A stretch of DNA of 5,350 nucleotides, taken from Gammaproteobacteria bacterium (GTDB lineage Bacteria > Pseudomonadota > Gammaproteobacteria > GRL18). The stretch is taken from assembly GCA_028571885.1 (NCBI GenBank), contig JAPVVU010000239.1, forward strand, positions 1-5,350, given 5' to 3'. Below, in pieces: positions 1 to 5,350 of this stretch (the first letter of the stretch is position 1; the number at the start of each line of letters is the position of its first letter). A program made the translations under genes and the position numbers. Under the pieces are notes generated by a model that made no database searches, was not told the DNA's origin, and saw nothing but the letters and a program-made list of their open reading frames with translations.

Positions 1-471
1 AAAGCGAGTCCTATAGCTGTTGAGTTAACAAAGGCACATACAACTGCACTTACAGTTATGGAAAGAGCTTCTAATGCATTAGATAAAGCAATAATTGCCG
101 TTAGTTCTACTGCTGATAAAGCTAAAGCAGCAGCTGAAAAAGCTATAAAAACAAAACGTCCTGCTCTGAAAAATGCCGCTGCCAAAGTAAGAGAAAGACT
201 TGCCGGCTTAAAAGTTAAGCAAAAAGAAGCAGCAGAAAAGTTAAAAGCTCACGCGGCCATTGTTAAAGAACATGAACAACAAGCGCTTGAAACGGCTAAA
301 ATGTTTGCCCTGAAAGAGAAAGCTGTCCTCGCTTATGCTGTCAAGTGGGAAGCTGATTATCTGAAAAAGCTGGCTATTAGACAAAAAGCTCAGGCCAAGA
401 GAAAAATTGCAGCCGCCATAGCAAGAAAAAAAGCAATGGCCGCTAAAAAGAAAGCAGCTAAAGCAAAATAA
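1..471 (+). CDS. Ala/Lys-rich histone H1-like (AlgP-like) protein, 5' end missing
   Basis: The reading frame is open from base 1, so 156 residues plus a TAA stop are visible and the true start lies to the left. The ATG at 58 has no Shine-Dalgarno sequence before it and the frame continues upstream with the same composition, so it is probably an internal Met. The visible protein is mostly Ala, Lys, Glu and Leu. Its first three quarters look like a long amphipathic helix or coiled coil with mixed charge. The last 34 residues hold 14 Lys/Arg and 13 Ala (for example KKAMAAKKKAAKAK), a typical nucleic-acid or polyanion-binding tail of bacterial H1-like proteins such as AlgP. No catalytic motif, signal peptide or membrane segment is seen. 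A second TAA directly follows the stop. The gene converges on ppk1. The family call rests on composition only, and another low-complexity helical protein is possible. Confidence 0.7.
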   Translation, partial: KASPIAVELTKAHTTALTVMERASNALDKAIIAVSSTADKAKAAAEKAIKTKRPALKNAAAKVRERLAGLKVKQKEAAEKLKAHAAIVKEHEQQALETAKMFALKEKAVLAYAVKWEADYLKKLAIRQKAQAKRKIAAAIARKKAMAAKKKAAKAK

Positions 472-489
472 TAAGTTGTAAGTTGTAAG
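472..489. repeat. Heptamer tandem repeat TAAGTTG, left block
   Basis: Two exact tandem copies of TAAGTTG (472-478 and 479-485) are followed by a partial TAAG that runs into the terminator stem. The block starts at the second stop codon of the H1-like gene. It is the reverse complement of the CAACTTA units on the other side of the terminator; 474-486 and 560-572 form a perfect 13-base inverted repeat. It resembles the short heptanucleotide tandem repeats known from intergenic regions of several bacteria. Function unknown. Confidence 0.7.
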
Positions 490-540
490 AAAAGAGCATG
501 TATTGTCAATATGAACAATCCATGCTCTTTTCTTTTTCTC
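487..540. terminator. Rho-independent terminator, probably bidirectional
   Basis: Bases 487-500 pair perfectly with 521-534 (14 bp, core AAGAGCATG/CATGCTCTT). Inside, after a T/C mismatch, 502-506 (ATTGT) pairs with 515-519 (ACAAT), leaving an 8-base loop. On the + strand the stem ends in CTCTTTTCTTTTTCTC, a good T-rich tract for ending the H1-like gene. Because the stem itself begins with AAGAAAAG, the minus transcript also ends in CTCTTTTCTT, so it can serve ppk1, whose stop lies about 57 bases before it on that strand. Termination is stronger to the right because more T residues follow there. Confidence 0.85.
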
Positions 541-546
541 GGCTTT

Positions 547-581
547 TAACTTAGGATTAACAACTTACAACTGATAACTTT
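547..581. repeat. Degenerate heptamer repeat array (YAACTTA), right block
   Basis: The stretch divides into five 7-base units: TAACTTA, GGATTAA, CAACTTA, CAACTGA and TAACTTT. Four fit a YAACTKW pattern; the second has diverged. CAACTTA is the exact reverse complement of the TAAGTTG units at 472-485, so the two blocks face each other across the terminator. The array ends about 10 bases before the ppk1 stop codon. No coding role is seen. Confidence 0.6.
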
Positions 582-591
582 TCTTCTTCTT

Positions 592-2709
592 TCAATTCAT
601 AGCTACTTTTGACATAGCTTTCAATAATGTTTTCTGCGCATAAATTTTTTCTTCTGAATCCTTTCTTATAATTAATTCATAACTGCCGTCAGTGTTTAAG
701 CGCCATGCCTGAGAGTTATCATCCAGATATATCTGAAGTTCATCAAATAATCGCTTCTTGAGTTTTATGTCTTCTACTGGAAAACAGGCTTCAATACGTT
801 TGAAGAAATTCCTGTTCATCCAATCGGCACTGCTGAGTAGTATGATAGCTGAGTCAATGCTGTTTTTGGTATTATGGGCGTCATCCTGAGTTTGGGCATT
901 TTGAAAATAAAAGACGCGAGTATGTTCTAAAAAACGTCCAATGATTGAACGAACGGTAATGTTTTCTGAGACACCGGTGATCCCTGGTCGCAGGCAGCAA
1001 ACGCCGCGAATGATCAGATCAATTTTTATACCTGCCTGTGATGCCTCGTATAATTTAGAAATAATTTGCGGTTCAACAAGAGAATTCATTTTTGCAATAA
1101 TACGTGCAGGCTTCCCCGATTTAATGTGATCAATTTCACGTTGAATATATTCCATCATTGTGTCGTGTAAAGTGAAAGGGGATTGTAATAATTTCTTCAG
1201 CTTTAGAATTTTACCCAGACCCGTTAATTGTAAAAATAATTTATGCACATCCTCGGTCATTGTTGCATCGGAAGTTAACAGCCCGTAATCGGTATAAAGA
1301 CGCGCAGTACCTGGATGATAATTCCCTGTGCCAAGATGGGCATAACGGCGGATGGTTTGTCCTTCACGGCGAATGATGAGCAGCATTTTCGCATGAGTTT
1401 TTAAACCGACCACGCCATAAACCACATGCGCACCTGCCTTTTGCAGTACGGTAGCCAGTCCGATATTTGCGGCTTCATCAAAGCGTGCTCTGAGCTCAAT
1501 AACAACGGTGACTTCTTTTCCTACTCTGGCAGCATCAACCAGAGCTTTTACAATGGCAGAATCACTGCCAGTGCGATACAAAGTCTGTTTTATTGCCAGT
1601 ACCTTGGGATCTTCAGCAGACTGCTGCAGTAAGTTAACAATGGGAGAAAAAGATTCATAGGGATGATGCAACAGAATATCTTTTTGCCGGATGCTTTCAA
1701 ATAAATTATTCTTTTTTAATGCCGGCGGTTTGCCGGGTGAGAAAAAGGGAAAACGCAGGGCTGGTTTGTTAACCAGAGAATAAACTTCTTTTAAACGCTC
1801 CAGGTTAACAGGGCCGTTTACCTGATACAGATCGCCCCAGTTGAGATTAACCTGCCTGAGTAAATATTCGCTCATATTTTGTGGGCAATTATCGGCGACT
1901 TCAAGGCGAACAGCATCACCAAAACGTCTTTGCGGCAATTCACCTTTTAATGCCCGGAGCAGATCATCCACTTCTTCATCATCAACAAATAATTCACTAT
2001 TACGAGTGACACGAAATTGATAACAGCCGGTTGCCTTCATACCAGGAAACATCATACTGACATGAGTATGAATAATGGAGGAGAGAAAAATAAATTCATG
2101 CTCACAGGTGGCAATATCATCGGGGAAACTGACAATCCTTGGTAAAGAACGGGGAGCCTGAACCACTGCCAGGCCACTATCACGACCGAATGCATCTTTG
2201 CCTTCAAGGGAAACAATAAAGTTTAAACTTTTATTCATCACCTTTGGAAACGGATGAGCGGGGTCTAGTCCCAGTGGACTGATTACAGGCAGCAATTGAT
2301 TTTCAAAATACTCTCTAACCCATTGGGCCTGTTGTTCATTCCAGGACTCCCGACGAGTAAAACGGATATCAATTGCTTCAAATCCAGGTAAAATAATTTC
2401 ATTCAGAACACGATATTGTTCTTTAACCAGTTCTTGTGCTGCTGCGCCGATTTTTTTCATCACTTCTTCTGGTGTCATATTATCAGCACCCGTTGCCGGG
2501 ATATTCAAGTTAATCTGCTGCTTCACACCGGCAGCACGTACTTCAAAAAACTCATCGAGGTTTGAGCTGGAAATACAAAGATAAAGCAGTCGCTCAAGAA
2601 ATGGTATATCTTCATTTTTTGCCACTTCAAGCACCCGGCGATTAAACTCCAGCAAGCTCAATTCACGATTAATAAAGTATTCCGGATTTTTTAAATTAAG
2701 TTCTTTCAT
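592..2709 (-). CDS. ppk1: Polyphosphate kinase 1 (EC 2.7.4.1)
   Basis: This 705-residue protein has the full length of PPK1, which reversibly moves the gamma-phosphate of ATP onto polyphosphate, usually at the inner membrane. An N-terminal helical domain (about 8-110) carries SSSNLDEFFEVRAAG at 47-61, the region contacting the nucleotide base. A middle domain (about 115-315) is followed by two phospholipase-D-like catalytic domains. The first has KQTLYRT (374-380), ELRARFDEAAN (405-415), KTHAKMLL with His439, and YAHLGTGNYHPGTARLYTDY with His458. These match the E. coli autophosphorylated His435 and His454 with the same 19-residue spacing. The second has RFLEHTRVFYF with His596 (E. coli His592) and LSSADWMNRN (625-634). 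The loop at 604-623 is about 13 residues longer than in E. coli. The ATG is preceded by AAAGG at 8 bases. The stop is TGA. The gene lies downstream of ppx on the same strand and converges on the H1-like gene. Confidence 0.98.
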   Translation of the reverse strand: MKELNLKNPEYFINRELSLLEFNRRVLEVAKNEDIPFLERLLYLCISSSNLDEFFEVRAAGVKQQINLNIPATGADNMTPEEVMKKIGAAAQELVKEQYRVLNEIILPGFEAIDIRFTRRESWNEQQAQWVREYFENQLLPVISPLGLDPAHPFPKVMNKSLNFIVSLEGKDAFGRDSGLAVVQAPRSLPRIVSFPDDIATCEHEFIFLSSIIHTHVSMMFPGMKATGCYQFRVTRNSELFVDDEEVDDLLRALKGELPQRRFGDAVRLEVADNCPQNMSEYLLRQVNLNWGDLYQVNGPVNLERLKEVYSLVNKPALRFPFFSPGKPPALKKNNLFESIRQKDILLHHPYESFSPIVNLLQQSAEDPKVLAIKQTLYRTGSDSAIVKALVDAARVGKEVTVVIELRARFDEAANIGLATVLQKAGAHVVYGVVGLKTHAKMLLIIRREGQTIRRYAHLGTGNYHPGTARLYTDYGLLTSDATMTEDVHKLFLQLTGLGKILKLKKLLQSPFTLHDTMMEYIQREIDHIKSGKPARIIAKMNSLVEPQIISKLYEASQAGIKIDLIIRGVCCLRPGITGVSENITVRSIIGRFLEHTRVFYFQNAQTQDDAHNTKNSIDSAIILLSSADWMNRNFFKRIEACFPVEDIKLKKRLFDELQIYLDDNSQAWRLNTDGSYELIIRKDSEEKIYAQKTLLKAMSKVAMN

Positions 2710-2717
2710 AATTGATG

Positions 2718-2722
2718 CCTTT
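2718..2722 (-). promoter_or_regulatory. Ribosome binding site of ppk1
   Basis: On the minus strand AAAGG stands 8 bases before the ATG at 2709. It supports that start and is the best Shine-Dalgarno sequence in the window. It lies about 18 bases downstream of the end of the conserved arms of the long inverted repeat, close enough for the RNA structure to affect ribosome loading. Confidence 0.75.
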
Positions 2723-2732
2723 GGTGACTGCT

Positions 2733-2880
2733 AAATTGCTGTTCCAAAATAGTGAGTATTTCTGATACAACGATTGTCTATGAACAGGTGATACATTATT
2801 ACGCTCAGATTGCATCAAATCACGAAATAATGCATCACCAGTACATAGACTCAGTGTTCACTATTCAGGAACACTTATTT
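2733..2880. repeat. Long imperfect inverted repeat ahead of ppk1
   Basis: Two arms pair over most of the ppx-ppk1 spacer. The inner arms 2776-2803 and 2823-2850 match at 24 of 28 positions (shared core GGTGATnCATTATT), closing a 19-base loop. The outer arms 2741-2755 and 2858-2872 match at 13 of 15 (GTTCCnnAATAGTGA). A weaker AAAT/ATTT pairing extends this to 2733/2880. Between the two blocks the left side carries 20 unpaired bases, which include a small GTAT/ATAC hairpin (2756-2768), against 7 on the right. No flanking target duplication and no transposase are seen. It could be an intergenic repeat element of MITE or ERIC type in size and shape, or a structured 5' leader of ppk1. The arms were aligned by eye. 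Confidence 0.75.
2853..2875. promoter_or_regulatory. 7-9-7 palindrome, possible operator
   Basis: AGTGTTC (2853-2859) and GAACACT (2869-2875) are perfect inverted copies separated by 9 bases. This 23-base symmetry would suit a dimeric DNA-binding regulator. It lies about 145 bases upstream of ppk1 and overlaps the outer right arm of the longer inverted repeat. No T tract follows on either strand, so it is not a terminator. No known operator consensus was recognised. Confidence 0.3.
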
Positions 2881-2906
2881 TGTCCATTTCTTATGTTGAT
2901 GAGTGA

Positions 2907-2938
2907 TATAAATAAATAAGGCGAAAGAATTTGCCTAA
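2907..2938 (-). terminator. Weak possible terminator after ppx
   Basis: On the minus strand AGGC (2936-2933) can pair with GCCT (2922-2919), with two more A-T pairs beyond a mismatch, and the stem is followed by TATTTATTTATA. It starts about 27 bases after the ppx stop. The stem is short and the T tract is broken by A residues, so termination would be partial at best. Read-through into ppk1 is likely. Confidence 0.3.
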
Positions 2939-2963
2939 AAAATAACAAATGGAGGTACACTCG

Positions 2964-4508
2964 CTAATCGAGTTCTAAGGTAAATTTAATTGCTTTAAGG
3001 TAATCAGCTTCTTGCTGAAGATCAACCAGAGTTAAGGGATGTTGAGCAAAAAATTTATCTGGAAATTGCAATGTGATTTTTTGATTTTTCGCAACGGCCT
3101 TGATTTCCGGCAGGGCATTTTCATTGCGATCTCTATGCAATAGAATGCTTAGTCGTAATAAGATGGCTAAATAACTGACGGACTGATTACATTTGTTGGA
3201 TAGTGTTTTAAATTCCTGTTTGGGGAATTTTCTTCGTTGAGCCCGAATTAATAAAGCCAGACGATGTTGCTCCTGTCGGGAAAACCCGGGTAAATCTGAG
3301 TTTTCTATGATATAGGCACCATGTTTATGATATTGATTATGAGCAATGGATAAACCAACCTCATGTAATGCTGCAACCCATTCAAGTGTTTGTTCACTGG
3401 AAAATTGTTGTATCGACCATTGTTCCTGAACTTGTTGATATAAACTCAGCAAGGTTTTTTCAACTTCCTGTGCCTGCCGAATATCAACATGATATTGTTT
3501 CAATAAATGATTAATGGTTCTCTGTCTGACATCCTCATGACTCAGGCGCCCCTGAAGATCATAAATAACTCCTTCTCTCAAAGCGCTGTCGGAGGCATTC
3601 ATTGAATCAATTTTAAGCACTTTAAAGGCGGCATATAAAACAGCAACACCACCGGGGAAAACAGCCTGGCGTTCAATATTGAGGCCATCAAGTTCTAATT
3701 TTATAATTTGTTTTTGACTGATCATTTCTTTGATCAGCCATTTCAAACCTTTCGCTGTAATGCCGGGGTAAGGCGTATCCGTTTCCTTACTGTCATGATA
3801 AGCCCGCAATACTTTACCTATGGCCTTAATCGTACCCGATGCCCCCGTGGCAAATGTCCAGCCAACGTTTCTATAGGTGTTTTTTATATACTGTAATTCC
3901 AGGCGGGCATAAAGCTCGGCAATTTTAAAGTTACTTTCACTGAGTTTGCCATCTGAAAAAGCTTTTATGGTCATGCTGACACAACCCATATGCAGGCTTT
4001 CAGTGTAACTGGGACTAAATCCCTGACCAATGATAAATTCTGTACTGCCGCCGCCAATATCAATAACCAGACGATTTTCCGTATTGTCAGATTGACTGTG
4101 TGCTACACCAAGATAAATGAGACGGGCTTCTTCGCGACCTGCAACGACTTCAATTGAGTGGTTAAGAAGTTGCTCAGCCTGGGCAATGAATTGGGCACCA
4201 TTTTTTGCTTTGCGAAGCGTATTAGTACCAACGATCCGAATATTTTTCTCAGGTATATTTTTTAGTCTTTGCCCAAAGCGGGCGAGACATTCAAATCCTT
4301 TTTGTTGAGCCTCAGCAGAAAGTTTGCCTTTATCATTCAAACCAGATGCCAGTCTGACCATTTCTTTCATGCGATCAATGATCAGTAATTGATCATTTTT
4401 TACTTCAGTAACGATCAGGTGAAAGCTGTTTGAGCCCAGGTCAATTGCGGCAAAAACTTCTTTTCGTTGTTCGGCTTGCAGGGTGGAATTATTATTACTG
4501 TCTATCAA
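2964..4508 (-). CDS. ppx: Exopolyphosphatase, Ppx/GppA family (EC 3.6.1.11)
   Basis: The 514-residue protein is close to the E. coli Ppx length (513). It removes terminal phosphates from polyphosphate; some family members also hydrolyse pppGpp. The actin-like ATPase fold shows AAIDLGSNSFHLIV (phosphate-binding loop 1, 20-33), GTNTLRKAKN (94-103), AGREEARLIYLGV (123-135, with the catalytic Glu among 126-127) and VIDIGGGSTEFIIG (148-161, second phosphate loop). GASGTIKAIGK (222-232) and FPGGVAVL (284-291) follow. The C-terminal half has HD-type helices: LHEVGLSIAHNQYHKHGAYIIENS (381-404) and LLRLSILLHRDR (450-461). The start appears to be TTG: an in-frame TAA lies two codons upstream, and the next Met (residue 48) is beyond the first phosphate loop. 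A weak AGAG lies 9 bases before it. The stop is TAG. The gene follows the secretin-like gene by 24 bases, suggesting one transcript. GppA is the alternative, but the length and the ppk1 neighbour favour Ppx. Confidence 0.95.
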   Translation of the reverse strand: MIDSNNNSTLQAEQRKEVFAAIDLGSNSFHLIVTEVKNDQLLIIDRMKEMVRLASGLNDKGKLSAEAQQKGFECLARFGQRLKNIPEKNIRIVGTNTLRKAKNGAQFIAQAEQLLNHSIEVVAGREEARLIYLGVAHSQSDNTENRLVIDIGGGSTEFIIGQGFSPSYTESLHMGCVSMTIKAFSDGKLSESNFKIAELYARLELQYIKNTYRNVGWTFATGASGTIKAIGKVLRAYHDSKETDTPYPGITAKGLKWLIKEMISQKQIIKLELDGLNIERQAVFPGGVAVLYAAFKVLKIDSMNASDSALREGVIYDLQGRLSHEDVRQRTINHLLKQYHVDIRQAQEVEKTLLSLYQQVQEQWSIQQFSSEQTLEWVAALHEVGLSIAHNQYHKHGAYIIENSDLPGFSRQEQHRLALLIRAQRRKFPKQEFKTLSNKCNQSVSYLAILLRLSILLHRDRNENALPEIKAVAKNQKITLQFPDKFFAQHPLTLVDLQQEADYLKAIKFTLELD

Positions 4509-4532
4509 ATTTTATTGCTCTATGTGATTGTT

Positions 4533-5350
4533 TTAATCGACGATATGGACTTTAATTCGGTAATTCATATCCAGATCAGAATGACGTTTGGTTGAATAAA
4601 GCGTACCACTGCTTTGTTCATTTGTTTGATTTATTGCGCCACCCAGATAAATCCACTGATCTAAGCGACCAGAAACCACTGTGTCAACAGAACGAGTATT
4701 GATTCTGTCTGGATATTCACGACTCATAGAACGATTTTTGGGGCGAACTTTTAAGGTAACCTGATCACCATTAAGTGTTGGATAAACTTCAAAACCGGAT
4801 GTGACATCGGCCAGTTCAACTGAGTTTTGCAGCGGCGGGTAGTATCTTTGCCCTCTATAATTAGAGCTATAGTAGGGGACTAGTTGTCCTGTCTGGATAA
4901 AAGCCCAGCTGCCTTCAACTGTTCTGACTTTAAAGTTGTCAGGATTATTACGAGTTCTACTGCGGCGAGTGTGTGTAGTTTTAATGACTGAACCATTTTT
5001 ACCATACCGGACAGAAACATTTGGATTATCATTTTGCGGGGCACGGCTGCTGATTACAGCATCATCGCCAATTTTTATTCGACCTTCAATACTATCTTGC
5101 TGGTAATTATCAAAACCATCAAGAGAACTGGAAACCTCAATGATTAAATTATGTAAAGGTTTATCCAGTTCTTTAAGTAATTGTTCAATTTCATTAAGAA
5201 TATTTTCAGGTGCTTTGACAATCAGTGAATTGTTTTTTGCAGTAAACTTTGCCTGACCAGCATAAAGCGGTGCAATGGTCGAAATTAAGCCTTGTGCAGC
5301 CTGCTGGGTTTGAAATACTCTGATACTGGATTCAGCATACAGGTTGACTG
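4533..5350 (-). CDS. Secretin-like protein with N-terminal short domain, 5' end missing
   Basis: The frame is open to the right edge: 271 residues and a TAA stop are visible. The first visible residues, VNLYA-ESS, look like the end of a signal peptide, so probably only about 15-20 residues are missing and the product would be secreted to the periplasm. Residues about 8-75 resemble the NolW/secretin short N-domain; the diagnostic part is NNSLIVKAPENILNEIEQLLKELDKPLHNLIIEV. A Gly/Arg/Asn-rich region follows (about 76-130). The C-terminal part resembles pieces of the secretin barrel: GSWAFIQTGQLVPYY, VTSGFEVYPTLNGDQVTLKVRP, VVSGRLDQWIYLGGAI, and the final YRIKVHIVD. The lip motif of true secretins (VPxLxxIPxLGxLF type) is absent and the whole is much shorter than GspD or PilQ. 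It may therefore be a barrel-less relative, not an export pore. It lies 24 bases upstream of ppx, likely in the same operon. Specific function unknown. Confidence 0.75.
   Translation of the reverse strand, partial: VNLYAESSIRVFQTQQAAQGLISTIAPLYAGQAKFTAKNNSLIVKAPENILNEIEQLLKELDKPLHNLIIEVSSSLDGFDNYQQDSIEGRIKIGDDAVISSRAPQNDNPNVSVRYGKNGSVIKTTHTRRSRTRNNPDNFKVRTVEGSWAFIQTGQLVPYYSSNYRGQRYYPPLQNSVELADVTSGFEVYPTLNGDQVTLKVRPKNRSMSREYPDRINTRSVDTVVSGRLDQWIYLGGAINQTNEQSSGTLYSTKRHSDLDMNYRIKVHIVD

Noticed and set aside
58..60. ATG as the start of the H1-like gene
   Set aside because: No ribosome binding site precedes it and the frame stays open with similar composition to base 1, so the true start is more likely outside the window.
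941..1632. Plus-strand open frames of about 62-68 codons inside ppk1
   Set aside because: They lie antisense to well-conserved PPK1 catalytic regions and show no ribosome binding site or recognisable protein.
2733..2880. Integron attC site or ERIC element
   Set aside because: The GTTRRRY/RYYYAAC core sites of attC are missing, and the sequence does not match the ERIC consensus as I remember it. Only size and fold are similar.
2733..2880. Transposon insertion (MITE) with target duplication
   Set aside because: No matching direct repeats were found outside either the inner or the outer ends of the arms, so mobility is not supported.
2710..2963. Pho box or clear sigma-70 promoter for ppk1
   Set aside because: No pair of CTGTCAT-like sites was found. 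Candidate -35 boxes (TGGACA, TTGATG) have poor -10 partners at 17 bases, so no promoter is annotated.
3708..4308. Plus-strand open frames of about 62-63 codons inside ppx
   Set aside because: They are antisense shadows of conserved Ppx coding sequence, with no support of their own.
4533..4727. A separate 64-codon gene starting at the ATG at 4727
   Set aside because: The same frame runs without a stop to the right edge and the upstream part carries clear secretin-like motifs, so this is only the C-terminus of a larger protein.

Overview
The window looks like a piece of a fairly AT-rich gammaproteobacterial chromosome. The organism call is an inference from protein style and gene content: polyphosphate kinase and exopolyphosphatase side by side, with an Ala/Lys-rich histone H1-like gene next to them, recalls the ppk/ppx and algP neighbourhood of Pseudomonas and relatives. 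The genus cannot be named from the sequence alone.

Layout, left to right. Bases 1-471 (+ strand) hold the 3' end of a gene for a very basic Ala/Lys-rich, histone H1/AlgP-like protein whose start lies outside the window. Bases 472-591 are a convergent intergenic spacer with a strong, roughly symmetrical terminator hairpin, flanked on both sides by copies of a 7-base repeat (CAACTTA/TAAGTTG) in opposite orientations. Bases 592-2709 (- strand) encode a complete PPK1 polyphosphate kinase. Bases 2710-2963 form a 254-base spacer dominated by a long imperfect inverted repeat of about 150 bases, which would fold into a hairpin just upstream of the ppk ribosome binding site. Bases 2964-4508 (- strand) encode a complete exopolyphosphatase of the Ppx/GppA family, apparently started by TTG. 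Bases 4533-5350 (- strand) hold nearly all of a secretin-like protein; only the first part of its signal peptide is probably missing.

The three minus-strand genes run in the order secretin-like protein, ppx, ppk1. The first two are only 24 bases apart and probably co-transcribed; ppk1 is separated by the structured spacer and may be controlled separately. PPK1 makes polyphosphate from ATP and Ppx degrades it, so the core is a polyphosphate synthesis/turnover locus. The Lys-rich protein converging on ppk1 may be functionally related, because AlgP-type proteins have been linked to polyphosphate granules, but here that is only a hypothesis. The points most worth a second look are the inverted repeat ahead of ppk1, the heptamer repeats around the terminator, and the short secretin-like protein that lacks the usual secretin lip region.
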